Both the position numbers and the translations under genes were made by a program. Shown piece after piece: positions 1 to 10,699 of a DNA stretch of 64,000 nucleotides. This stretch comes from Armigeres subalbatus (lineage: Eukaryota > Arthropoda > Insecta > Diptera > Culicidae): positions 404,925,612-404,989,611 of the forward strand of contig NC_085141.1 of the NCBI RefSeq assembly GCF_024139115.2, read 5' to 3'. How positions within the stretch are numbered: the first letter of the stretch is position 1; each line of letters opens with the position of its first letter. Under the pieces are notes generated by a model, which had not been told where the DNA came from, ran no database searches, and was given only the letters and a program-made list of their open reading frames with translations.

Positions 1-2240
1 TTGATCACATGTTAACCATTTTTACTCTGAAACTCAGCTAATTTCACGTAAAAACTTGTTTCTGTTAGTTGCATAACATCTTTTACGTTGAATGAACGAG
101 AAAACAAGAAATTTAATATCAAATTATTTGGTGGATTTTGCATAAAATGATTTAGAAGCACTGGCCACCACCTCGTCGATGAAACCGACTGAGGAAACAA
201 CAAGGCAGTCAAAGTTGAGTTGTCACATCTAGAAATACTACAATAAGACATCGGTGAAGACGCCATCTTGTTTCCAATCGAACCGTCAAAAGCGGTTCCA
301 ATCCGACTTGTTTACTTTTTGCATCCATAAGAAGCAAGCAAAAGTTCAAGTGAAGCCAATATTTTTTTTTCACGATTTCATGCATTTTCATACGTTGCCA
401 TTTCGACGGTTTTTCACTCCGCCGGTCTCTGGTTATAGGGTGGCTAGTCACGTCCTATCCTAGGTTCCAGTTTCGTACGTTATGAACGATCTTCGGTACC
501 CAGTAATAAAATTGTCGCTTCAATACGTATTCTGTTGATACCCCTTTAGAATAAAATTTAGCACTTTTTTCTTCAAACAACCTTCAAAAATGAAAGCAGA
601 TGGAAGTTCGCGAAAATAATGGACCCAATCTTTTCAATATTCAAAATTTCTTTGGTTGAATGAATCTTAGCAAACTATCAAGGAAGTTGAGCAATTATTT
701 TAATCTCTTTCAGCAACATGAAGATATTGAAAAAATACTTGGAATTAAGCTCTTTGGGAAGCTTTTAATGGAAAAAGGAAAGATATAATTCTTATAGCAG
801 TTCGAGAAAGCATTCCCAATGCATCCAGAGTGACACCCATAACAAATTCCTTCATTTTATGCAATATACATACCCCCATTGTAAGTTTATTCGACATCGA
901 TCAATTTTTTATCAAAAGACGAAATCCATATCTGTGTAAATAGGGGACTATGGAGCATTATGAACACCCGGGGCAGATCGGATACTTCTAATACTCTTGA
1001 TAATACAAATTTTTTTACTATGAATGGAATAATGCAACAAACTCTGAAATCCTTCCATAATCAACTAGTTTGTAACATAGAGAGTCCATTGATTTCTTTT
1101 TTTTTTCTTAATATAAGTTGGCAGCAAAAATGCTTAAATGTTTTTCTATACAGTGAAATTTTAAATTTCAACTTCCATAAGCTTTGCTTTGCCATGTAGA
1201 AAAAAATGAGCAACAGCAACATTCAATTATAATTATAAATATAATTATTAACAATGATCTGATATGCATTTATGATAAGCTTTCTTGATTTTTACCATGT
1301 TTAAACAAATTTTTAATTGTGTCATGAATACTTATACTTTCATTAAATAGGTCCTCTCTTGAAAACCGATGTAACAAGGTAAACCCTTGCAGCAATTCAG
1401 CGGAACGGCGACGGAAACGGAAAATTTGGCAGAAAACATATGGCCCGTTACGCTGTATTGCTTAAAGGCTTCATTCACATTGGCGGCATAGATACGGCAA
1501 CAACTTCCAATCGGCCAAAATTGGTTAAGCTTCAATCATTTTATAAGCCTTAAAACAAAAGTCTAATTCCAGGACTATTCTACGGCCGGAGGTGCTAACA
1601 CTTCCTTAACATCACTCAAGGTTCCGAGTCTCGAACTCACATCAAAAGCCAGATTGACAGTCTGGGCATTTACGATATACTATGGGAGGCCGAATAGTGG
1701 CAAACAATCGCGTTCTGCGGGCAAATACGATACGAAATTGGTAATCGTGATTCAAAGATTATGAAGAATTAGAAGTAAGAATATTGCGTAACACACAAGA
1801 TATATGTTAATCTTAAGCCATAGGCGTTGTTACACACAGTGAAAGATTTTAATGAAATTAAGTTTTAGAAACAGGTCCACATTTCGTTGAAGCGTTTTTT
1901 TCTTCAGTCGTTTCATTCATAAGTTCCGGCTTTAGGAAAGGAAGTTAAGATGGTTATACAACAAAGCCACAAATCGGCGATCTTGGAAACCACGTGCTTT
2001 TTCAGTCAAGAGCACTTAAGTTTCAGCACTGTATGAAACGCATTATGTCGTATTTTACTTAACAGATAAAAATTGCATGGTAAAAGTACTGTTTTTAAAT
2101 CTACCATGAAATTTTAAATTCACCACGGGTCTGATTGTACACTGAGGAAACGGGTCGTATGAACATCATAAGATACTCTTTCGAAATTGCGACATAAGAT
2201 AATGTGTTGAGTTTTGTTATGGAATGAATTTCATAAGACG
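1..2240. other. No gene recognised; AT-rich DNA
   Basis: I see no recognisable domain, RNA gene or complete mobile element here. Short open frames exist on the minus strand between about 12 and 451 but they overlap in different frames, show no motif I know and lack a partner exon. They could be debris of an old coding element. The rest is A+T-rich with frequent stops in all frames. Confidence 0.5.
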
Positions 2241-2274
2241 ATCTTATGAAATATTTTGAACATATGTAAAAAAA

Positions 2275-2345
2275 ATGTAACCCGGATTGGAACCGTGGAC
2301 GTCGAGATTAGGAGGCGCGTATTACATCACACGCTATCAACGCCT
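2275..2345 (-). repeat. Possible degenerate tRNA-derived SINE head
   Basis: Read on the minus strand, this stretch has a pol III B-box-like GGTTCCAATCC about 50 nt after a weak A-box-like TAGCGTGTGAT. The spacing suits a tRNA-like promoter, but I could not fold a convincing anticodon arm, so a functional tRNA is unlikely. A decayed SINE head is the simplest reading. No tail or target-site duplication was found. Confidence 0.25.
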
Positions 2346-4215
2346 CAAAGAAAAATATTTCGCTGGATAGCCAATATAAATCCAGAATTTGTCAAAACAA
2401 GGTATTATGATTTTCATAATTTCATTCTTATGAAATGTTCTCATTGGTCTTATAAAAATTGTAAGAGCCATTTTCCTGAGTGTATAATCAACTTAAAGAT
2501 GAGGACTCGCTCTGAGGTCTCTGTCTGGTACGGGATTGTGAGGAATACATGCTTCTTCGCGCAAGTCTTGACTCGTCTGGCGCAAGCGAAGATAGCCATT
2601 TCCTTCCGCCTCGCTCCCGATACCATACGATGAGCTAAAAACAAATCTATTAAAGTTAAAAGCAAAATTACCATTCTTCATGAACATCCACAAACTATAT
2701 AGGAAATTAATAAATAAGCAGCAAGATAAACAGCGAGGATGATAACCAGGACAACTATGAAAAATTAGAAGAATTCAAAATAATGTTGAACTGTTGCTTT
2801 GTTTCACTAGGTAACAAAATCTTAGTACATTGAAACCATAAAATGAGTAATTTGCTCTGACCCCAACATCTTGATAATTATATCTATGGTTTCATCAAGC
2901 TCTGTGCTTTAGATCTGATCCTACCTATTTGTTTCGAGTTGAGATAAGCTTGTCAACAATGAATTATCGGCAGTGGCTGATTTTCTACCCACCGCTTCCA
3001 CATCCAAGCGCTATTGTATATGCGCAAATAGCCAGCATGAGTGACCCGCCAGAAATTTGTATGGCGAAAGACATCAAACGCGGGTTTTCTCAAGATTAGG
3101 AACTTTTCATGAAAAACCATTTGGTACCGGTTATGTAGGAAGGTGCCCGCTTCTACGACTACCAAATATTTTTTGATGCAGGTGCTTAATTTTGAGAAAT
3201 CGAACCTTAGATGCCTTTTGCCATACTGATTTCAGAAAGTTAACTCCTTGTGTGCCGATGTAAGTACGTTCAAAGTGGGCGATTCACTGGAGCAACTCAG
3301 GAGTCTCGATGTTACTCTTTGCCAATTGCCTCTTAATTTATGCATATCAAACGAAAATTTGTAAAATAATGAAATGCGGCATGGACTGCTTGGTGCCTAC
3401 AGTGGACGCATAAGTAGGTAGTTAATAGATCGCTTGAACTCTTAATGCAAAAACCGGGTTACTATGGTTGAATAGTTGATTCAAAAGTATAAGATTGCTT
3501 ATGTCGTTCCTGTTCGCGTAACTAACATCTAGGTTACTTTGAGCTGGCGGCCAAAAAACCGGTACTACGTACAAGAGGCCGGGGTTCTGCCAAATCGCAC
3601 CAAGCGCCACCAAACTCATATTACAATATTTTGTTTAGCAGATTTATTTGATAACAATTCGTATATAATATCCCACAGCTGCATAACTGAGGAACACAGG
3701 CACACAGGCACTCATCCCGTATGAAGCTTATTTGGGTGCTCTCTCTAACACACCCTCTGGCACACCCCTCCCCTTGTAGCACACATGTTATGGGCCGGTT
3801 GCCGTTACTGATATTCGACCGAATTTGGTCACGATCCCGTTGCTGCAACCAGATTCGATAGAAATGTGCTCTCTCTGACGCACCATATGAGTCTGTAATT
3901 AAGGATATCCTACAACAAATGTACGTATGAATTAATATGAAATGATTTCCGTTTTTCTTTTAAGGACAAAATATCCCAAGTCGGTTAAAAAGCCGCATGG
4001 TGCAATTTTGTTGAACCCCGACCAAGTGTCAAACCGATGTTGGCGATGAAACCAAACATGCACTACAACATGATGCACAAATTATGGCCAAGAAGCAAGC
4101 AAAATTTGGCAAAATAATTTCAATGAATACAGTGCCACTAGCGTTCTAGTACTTATGCTTCTACTGGTTGAATCGTGTTGACCACAATAGTTGAATTGGA
4201 TAATTAGGAGTGAGG
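2346..4215. other. No gene recognised
   Basis: Mixed-composition DNA without a recognisable coding region. Short open frames around 2450-2690 and 3420-3850 carry no known motif and are probably chance. Nothing else supportable is visible. Confidence 0.45.
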
Positions 4216-4218
4216 GTG

Positions 4219-5480
4219 GTACGAGACACTGAAGACGACCTTACAGTAGAGGTCGAAATACGTATATATATAAGTAATACGATTTGGTGGAATTAAATGG
4301 AATTGTTCTAAACTCGTCTCATGACAGTAAAATATTTCTTAAATAGTTTACGTTTTTTAAATCTCTCATTTTCTTACCTGGCTTTATGGAAATGCGATGG
4401 TTTCCCTCTTATAGATCTAAGTCGGATACCAGTACCCCTGTGTCAGTTAATTTATGTAGTGAATGCAATAATTTATGAAGTAAATGCATCGTAGTTCAGT
4501 AAGTCAGATAAATTGTTGAGACGTTCCGAAGTGGGACATATATGCTTTTTCCGTCTACTGTTCTCGGAAAAGGCGGTTTTCCTCGTGTGATCTAGCCTTT
4601 CCCAATTCTTCCAAACGGAACTCGTTTTCGTACCACTGCTTGAATCGAACTGGATGATGGTTGTATAACAGACAACAAATGATGCACATTGTTGTTTAAA
4701 TGTTGGTTACTAGTCTTACTAACTACCCAGTACCCATGAAAGACAACATTATTTCAGCGCGGTATTATATGTAACCAACTATTATCATATTTCATAAAAG
4801 CAGAATCATCATATAGAGTGTAGTTACTTGTCTGTCATAGACATATTCACACTTTGGTATGATTAGGAGATTGAAGTGCAATAATTCTGTAATTTGAATA
4901 CTGTATTGTGGTTGCATTGTCTATTTTGTCATTGATATTAGTACAATGTTATCTATATTTATTTACACCTTTGCTATTTTTTCTATTATTCAAAGAATAG
5001 GTTTTAGGTTATAGTTGATTGAGGTTGCAAATTGCATATTTGATGATAATTTATTTGGATGTAATCAGGAGGAAATTCACGGTATATATGGTTGCATATT
5101 AGTGAAATATCGAACGCAAAAATCATTAAATTTGTAACTGCCATAACTTTCGATTTTCTAGATGAAATATTTTGAAATTTTCATAGTAGAAGCCTGGATA
5201 TTATATCTTTTGAAAAAGGAGTTCAGAATGGATTGACATTTTTCGTTAATAACGGAAAACTGTCATACGAAAGATCTGTCGAAGGGAGATGCACAATAAG
5301 GCCCCAGGACAGTGGACTTACTTTTGATATCATTACCAGAAAAATATATTAAGTTCTTTTAGTGAATTTATTCAACGGTCTAAGACGAATTACTCTCCAT
5401 TTAAAATCACCAATTATTTCGATATCTTTTCAGATACGTATTTCGACCACAACTGTGTGGTCGTCTTCAGTGTCTCGTAC
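4219..5480. mobile_element. Non-autonomous element with ~48-bp terminal inverted repeats
   Basis: The left arm (4219-4266) begins GTACGAGACACTGAAGACGA and continues to a GGTCGAAATACGTA segment. The right arm (about 5433-5480) is the reverse complement of the same sequence with a few mismatches. The ~1.2 kb between them is AT-rich and non-coding. A single related end is seen again at 10610-10690, so this is an interspersed family. No clean target-site duplication was identified, so the superfamily is unknown. Confidence 0.6.
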
Positions 5481-5519
5481 TTGACTCGACTAGTCGACTA
5501 ATCACAAGTCGAGTCAAGT
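5480..5519. repeat. Short palindrome next to the SINE
   Basis: CTTGACTCGAC at 5480-5490 is mirrored by GTCGAGTCAAG at 5509-5519, giving 11-bp arms around an 18-nt centre. It joins the end of the preceding inverted-repeat element to the truncated SINE head that follows and is probably the outer part of that element's terminus, present in both orientations. Confidence 0.55.
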
Positions 5520-5801
5520 GCGGTAAGACACGCGGCTACAAAGCAAGACCATGCTGAGGGTGGTTGGGTTCTGATTTCCGGTGACGGTCTAGGCAATTTT
5601 CGGATTGGAAACTGTCTCGACTTTTCTGAGCAGAAAAGTATCATCGTTTTAGCTTCATGATATATAAATGCAAAAATGGTAATTTGGCTTAGAAACCTCG
5701 CAGTTAATAACTGTGGAAGTGCTTAATGAACACTAAGCTGCGAGGCGGCTCTGTCCCAGTGTGGGGATGTAATGTCAATAAGAAGAAGAAGAAGAAGAAA
5801 A
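5519..5801 (+). mobile_element. Feilai-type SINE, 5'-truncated
   Basis: This is a tRNA-related SINE of the kind described in Aedes as Feilai. It contains the tRNA-like head (GCGGCTACAAAGCAAGACCA), a mutated B box (GGTTCTGATTTCC rather than GGTTCGATTCC), the conserved body with the element-typical ATTAACTGTGGAAGTGCTTA segment, and a 3' (AAG)n tail at about 5779-5800. About 18 nt of the head seen in the 24.2-kb copy is missing, including the start of the A box, so it is probably not transcribable by pol III from its own promoter. Confidence 0.8.
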
Positions 5802-5815
5802 TCATAGATTAAGTG

Positions 5816-5985
5816 TTAGCATTAACCTTTTCGCACAAATTCGTAGGTTGTACAAGCCTAGACTTTTACATGAGAGTAGCATTATTTCCATTCGTTACCA
5901 TATATATTGATTTGGGATTAATCTCTATCTCTTAGATGGAAGCAACAGTGCGTTGCTCCAACAGTCAAGATCTATCCTATCTCAA
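5816..5985 (-). mobile_element. 3' fragment of a tRNA-headed SINE
   Basis: About 170 bp here matches the tail half of the SINE at 53629-54065 in the same orientation, including the segments around CGTAGGTTGTACAAGCC, ATGAGAGTAGCA and CTCTTAGATGGAAGCAA. The tRNA-like head is absent, so it is a fragment. It lies only 15 bp after the Feilai tail. Confidence 0.65.
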
Positions 5986-6479
5986 GATTTTTCCATAAAT
6001 AAATCAAAATGTTCCACGGAAAAAAAATTCAAAATTTCCATAAATAAATCACTATTAGCAAAAAAAGTAATTATTTCCGTGAACTTTGAACGCTCTTGAA
6101 GAAAAGGTCATCTATGAAAAATTCCCAGTTTTATTTCTATTTATGGACATTTTTTATGGAAATTTTCCTGTTTTTTATTGATTAATTATTAATTTTTTTA
6201 TTAATTTTTTCTTGGATTTTTTTTTAATTTTTTGTGAGAAAAAAAATATTTTGCGGAAAATTTTGTGATAGTTTATTGCTAATTTTGGTTTATTTTTTCT
6301 TGGAATGTACCAAATCTCAGATACACATTTTGCGGAAGACACCTTTTTTTTCGAAAGACATTTCGCGGAATGCCATTTGGCGGAATTCAGTTAGAATAAT
6401 TATTGTTGAAATATTTACCGATTTCTGCTTAATTACATGCAATCCGGGCTAAACTCTTTTGCATTGTGATTTATAGCAA

Positions 6480-7110
6480 TGAAAGAAGGTAATAATTTCT
6501 TTGAATGACGCATGCGATCGTTATACTGAAAAGTCAGGGAACAATGCCTTCTTGAAATGGACACGTTGGCTTGGTATACAGAAAAGAAAGAAGGTAGTTT
6601 CTTCTATGAATTAACGCGTCTGCTCGGTAAAAAGCAAAGGTAAAGATAATGTCTACTTTGAATGGATGCGTCTGCCCGGTTTAAGGCGAAGGGAGGGGCA
6701 ACGCCTTTTTAAATAAATGCATCTGCCCGGTGCAAGGCGAAAGAAGGGTAATGTCTTCTTTAAACGGAAGCGTCTGCCCAGTAGAAGGTGAAAGAAGGAG
6801 ATAAAGCGTTCTTAAAAATAATGCGTCTGCTCTACATAAGGCGAAGGGAGGGGTAATGCCTTCTTTGAATGAATGCATCTGCCCGGTATAAGGCGAAAGG
6901 ACGCATCTCAGGAAGGCGAAGGAAGGGGTAATGCTTTTATAAAAGGATGCGTCTGCCGGATATAACGCGAAGGAAGGGGTAATGCCTTCTTTAAATGATT
7001 GCTCTGCCCGGTACAAAGCGAGGGGAGGATATAATTCCATGTTCAAATGAATACGTTTTCTCGGTATAAGGCGAAAGGAAGAAATAAAGGATTATTCATA
7101 AAAACGCCTA
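6480..7110. repeat. Minisatellite, unit about 52 bp
   Basis: Roughly a dozen diverged units carry the recurring pieces GCGTCTGCCCGGTATAAGGC and GGGGTAATGCCTTCTTT. The unit length drifts between about 50 and 58 bp. The same units occur in reverse orientation at 7645-7684, 8764-8890 and 9100-9215, so the array was once larger or symmetrical and was split by the insertion at 7685-8762. Open frames through it on the minus strand are repeat artefacts. Confidence 0.65.
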
Positions 7111-7213
7111 TTCGTAACAAAGTAAAGAGAGGAGTCCGTCTGCCAGATATAATGAAGGATTTGTAAGGGGCAATTGAAATTTCGAAAATTACTTCTTCAT
7201 ATTTTGGGAGGCC

Positions 7214-7466
7214 TTTTTTAGCCGTGCAGGAAGATACATGGCTGCCAAGCAAGACTCAGCATAGACTAGGAGGCTGGGTACGACTTCTGGGTTCAACGGT
7301 CTAGGAAATTTATCGGTGAAAAAAACTTGTCGACTTTTTAAGCATAAAAGTCTCAACGTCTTAATCTCGTGTTTTACGAATGCAAAAAAAGGTAACTAGG
7401 CTTAGAATCCTCTTAGGTAATAATTGTGGAAGTAAGTGCTGAATGAACACTAAGCTATTATTATTA
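7214..7466 (+). mobile_element. Diverged Feilai-type SINE copy
   Basis: The head (TTAGCCGTGCAGGAAGATAC), the body (GCATAAAAGTCTCAACGTCTT, GTGGAAGTAAGTGCT) and the terminal GAACACTAAGCT can be followed in order, but with many substitutions and several deletions. The B box region is damaged, and the tail is a TTATTATTA run instead of (AAG)n. It is an old copy inside the foldback-like element. Confidence 0.65.
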
Positions 7467-7684
7467 ATATTCCGCGAAATGGTGCATTCCGCCAAAAGTC
7501 ATTCGACGAAAAGGTACAATCCGCCAAATGTCGTACCACGAAAAGATACAAACCGCCAAATGTTAATCCGCGAAATGTTCAACCGCGAAAATTGATTCCG
7601 CGAAATAGTTTTCGGTGAAATGTTATACAATCAACGTCTACCCTGCATTCATTTGAAGAATCTTTCTTTCGTTTTATACCGAGT

Positions 7685-8762
7685 GTAGTATATATATATG
7701 GACCAGGTTGAATGAAAATTCCATTTGTTCAAAAATGATAACAAAGAACTCGAAAATAAATAAAAATAATTAAATAAAGAAAATATAGATAATAATCAAT
7801 AAAACTGCTCATCTGCATACGAACCTAAAACTTTTGAGCTAAATTTGGTTCAACTGTATACGCTTCTCGAACTGAAAATAAACAAACGGATAATGGCATA
7901 CGACGCCCACATCACTAACGGTACATGTTCTTGAAGTATAAAAGCGCATACATAACAGTGAACTGGTCACTTTTTCGACGGACGCGGAACAAGGAGCTAC
8001 CGCTCCGCTCTATTTAGTAGAGCGTGGGAGCCGACGTAAGGACCAGCTCCGCTTCAATCCGGGTGAGCGGGTGGCACCGCCCCGGCAATCGAAGCGTGGG
8101 AGCCGACGTGTGGACCAGCTCCGCTTCGATCCGGGTAAGCGGGTGGCACCGCCCTCGGCAATCGAAGCGTGGGAGCCAACGCAATGATCAGCTCCGCTTC
8201 GATCTGGTTAAGCGGGTGGCACCGCCCCCGGCAATCGAAGCGTGGGAGCCAACTCGAGGATCAGCTCTGCTTCGAGTAAAATTGAAGTGTAGCAGCCGCG
8301 CCGACGTTTCGACGCGAGAAGGCGGTAGCAGGCCTAAGTGTATAATGGGCAGATTACGACAATGGCGCAGTCGGTAGCTTACCCGGATCGAAGCGGAGCT
8401 GGTCCTTACGTCGGCTCCCACGCTCTACTAAATAGAGCGGAGCGGTAGCTCCTTGTTCCGCGTCCGTCGAAAAAGTGACCAGTTAACTGCTATGCATGCG
8501 CTTTTATACTTCAAGAACATGTACCGTTAGTGATGTGGGCGTCGTATGCCATTATCCGTTTGTTTATTTTCAGTTCGAGAATCGTATACAGTTGAACCAA
8601 ATTTAGCTCAAAAGTTTTAGGTTCGTATGCAGATGAGCAGTTTTATTGATTATTATCTATATTTTCTTTATTATATTATTTTTATTTATTTTCGAGTTCT
8701 TTGTTATCATTTTTGAACAAATGGAATTTTCATTCAACCTGGTCCATATATATATACTATAC
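7685..8762. mobile_element. Non-autonomous element with ~385-bp terminal inverted repeats
   Basis: The left arm (about 7685-8070) and right arm (about 8378-8762) are near-perfect reverse complements, from the outer TATATATATGGACCAGGTTG to the inner GACCAGCTCCGCTTCRATCC. Only ~310 bp separates them and is filled by 73-bp tandem units. There is no transposase. The element interrupts the reversed ~52-bp minisatellite. ATACCGAG and ATACTGAG outside the arms are a possible imperfect 8-bp duplication, which is weak evidence. Long near-identical arms suggest a foldback-type element or recent gene conversion between arms. Confidence 0.75.
8022..8265. repeat. Four tandem 72-73-bp units inside the long-TIR element
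   Basis: The word GCGTGGGAGCC recurs at 8022, 8094, 8167 and 8240, followed each time by the CAGCTCCGCTTCGAT segment and, in the first three units, a GGGTGGCACCGCCC segment. The block is GC-rich, unlike the surrounding DNA. Just downstream, 8363-8374 reads TGGCGCAGTCGG, which fits a pol III A box. The following GGATCGAAGC is too near to act as a normal B box. Confidence 0.75.
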
Positions 8763-8763
8763 T

Positions 8764-9225
8764 GAGCAAAAGTTTCTTTAATGAAGGGATTATCTCCTCT
8801 CCTTGTCTTGTAGCGAGCAGACGCTACCATTTGAAGAAGCCATTACCCCTCGCTTCGCATTACACCGGTCAGACACCTTCTTTCAAAGATGGCACTTTCT
8901 ACACCCAAAAAACAAATCTGACAATTATTGTATAAAATCTGGGCATATACAAATCTGTAAGCTTTTTATACAAATATTGTATTAAAATAATACAAATCTG
9001 TATTAATTTAATACAATATTTGTATAAAAAAGCTTACAGAATTGTATATGCCCAATTATTATACAGTTTCTGTAAGGTTCTTATGCAGAACTGTATTAAA
9101 ATCTGCCATCCCTGGTTGGGTGTACTTCTTGCCCCTTGTACTAGGCAGATGCAACGTGTCCAAGAAGACAATATCTCCTCACTTCCTTTAAGTCGACCAG
9201 ATGCACTCATTAGAGAGCAGGGATC
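8764..9225. repeat. Reverse-oriented units of the ~52-bp minisatellite
   Basis: Segments at about 8764-8890 and 9100-9215 are diverged reverse complements of the 6480-7110 units (for example GAAGCCATTACCCCTCGCTT). Between them sits a separate AT-rich palindrome at 8941-9053. The arrangement suggests one older structure whose halves face each other and which was broken by later insertions. Confidence 0.5.
8941..9053. repeat. Palindrome with ~44-bp arms
   Basis: The left arm 8941-8984 starts GGGCATATACAAATCTGTAA. The right arm 9009-9053 is its reverse complement with one substitution and one extra base. A 24-bp centre separates them. Partial symmetry extends outward to about 8931 and 9065. It is a small MITE-like insertion with no coding capacity. 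Confidence 0.7.
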
Positions 9226-9735
9226 TGCCAAGCGGCCATGTTTCTGATGCCAGCATCAAAATCATCGATTAATTTAATATGAAGGCGTAATCATAATCGT
9301 TGAAACCTACCATTGAAAATATATTTTTAATATCACAATATTTTGGCGAAGTAGAGCGCTTGGAGCCGATTGAAATATGAAAATTTATTAAAGACATCAA
9401 TATTCTTGTTGAAATACACCTCGCATTCATACTTTCGCACAAGTTCTTGAAAAATGATGAAAACTAATTTCGTCTATTTGGAAAAATCACTTCGAAATAG
9501 AGGTTTGTTTACAAAACAGAATTGTCAGCGGGAAACCCAATTACAATAGAACAATGGAAACTCAAAGATGTTGGCGTAGGGGTAGGATTGGGGTTGCCAG
9601 ATACCTGTTAGAAAGCATTGCCTTCTTGCAATGATTCAAACCACAATCCGAAATAATGTATACCGGATTACAAAACACTAGCACCATGTAATTAAGTAGA
9701 ATTCAATAAATATTTCGCAGATAATTATTCTAAGG
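9226..9735. other. No gene recognised
   Basis: AT-rich DNA with no recognisable protein motif, RNA gene or repeat boundary. Confidence 0.4.
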
Positions 9736-9895
9736 AAGCATCCATAAATTACGTAACGCGCATAAGGGAGAGAGGGGTTTCCCGATGTGTGACAATCCAT
9801 ACAAAACATTTCCATGATTCATACAAAAAGTGTGACATGGGGGGGGGGGTTAAAATGGCCAATTATTACGTTACGTAATTAAAGGATTTTCCCTA
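9736..9895. mobile_element. Small inverted-repeat element with TTACGTAA-type ends
   Basis: The left end has CATCCATAAATTACGTAACG and the right end the near complement ATTACGTTACGTAATTAAAG. The interior has a C/G-rich strand with a 10-bp G run near 9840 and paired TTCATACAAAA segments. Related elements occur at 27303-27463 and 31190-31340, which supports an interspersed MITE family of about 150 bp. Confidence 0.6.
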
Positions 9896-9898
9896 ACT

Positions 9899-10030
9899 GA
9901 ATTCTGCCGAATGTCATTCCGTGGAATAACTTTCGGTGAAAAAGCACATACCGCGAAATGTCTTTCGGTGAAAAAGTGCATTCCACGAAATGTCTTTCCG
10001 AAAATTGGTAAATGATACTACAAAGGACTT
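9899..10030. repeat. Remnant of GCCGAA/CGCGAAATG foldback arms
   Basis: Several copies of short words such as GCCGAATGTCATTCC, CCGCGAAATGTC and TTTCGGTGAAAAAG occur in tandem. They match the right-arm vocabulary of the element ending at 7625, so this is probably a detached or duplicated arm. Confidence 0.45.
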
Positions 10031-10609
10031 TGGGAGTGGAATATTACGTAAGGGATCCCCCATAAGAAAAAAAATCCGCATTTTTTCCGTAAAGAGCAAG
10101 ATAAATGGTCTCCCGACATTCGATCCGATTAATATTTAGGAATTTCCCAAAATATATTCTGATGACAAATCAGACATTTGAAATTGCATAAACTTTGGTT
10201 AGGCCATCAAAAAAATCGAGAATCTTTGAAGGTTTTTTTTTTTAGTTTGTTTCACTCGAACTTCTTGTGTAGGCTTTTTGATGGATTTCAGGTTTCGAAA
10301 TGATTCCTGGGTTTCAAATTTACAAACTATGTGATTCAAATCAAATCTATGTAGAAAAATTATTTAAATAAAGTTCTATCATAAAAAAGTGCAATTTTCA
10401 AACACTAACGAAGATTTTCCGACTAAGTTCGAACTCATGTTGAACATTATTGCACCTTACTCTGTATAACTTGCCCCAAAATTGTGTTTTTTCAATGGTG
10501 AAAGCGGATAATACAAAAAAATATAAACAACAAAATGAAACATCAAATTTCACTAGTCATACGAACTATTCCATTTAATTCATTCACTTTGTAATCATTT
10601 ATTAGTGTC

Positions 10610-10690
10610 TCATACTTGACTTAACTCGACTTGAAAGACTATGTAAAGACGGCTTTACCGTCATTACTGTTGAGGCCGAAATACGTATTC
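10610..10690. repeat. Solitary end of the 4.2-kb inverted-repeat family
   Basis: This stretch contains the words AGTGTCTCATACTTGACT and GAGGCCGAAATACGTATTCT, recognisable from the termini at 4219 and 5480 but more diverged. No partner arm was found within about 1 kb. Confidence 0.4.
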
Positions 10691-10699
10691 TTGTAAAGA

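Larger units (their letters stand above)
6232..7625. mobile_element. Foldback-like element with GGCGGAA-type arms
   Basis: The left side (about 6235-6390) has short motifs such as TTTCGCGGAATGCCATTTGG. The right side (about 7465-7625) has several inverted counterparts (CCGCCAAATGTC, CCGCGAAATG). Between them lie a minisatellite of ~52 bp and a partial Feilai copy. Arms made of multiple short degenerate motifs around a tandem array resemble the elements at 31.6 kb and 36.2 kb. Arm remnants recur at 9899-10030. The limits are approximate and no target-site duplication was found. Confidence 0.45.

Noticed and set aside
8363..8394. Pol III gene in the long-TIR element
   Set aside because: A-box match TGGCGCAGTCGG exists but the only B-box-like word is about 10 bp away, far too close for a functional promoter.
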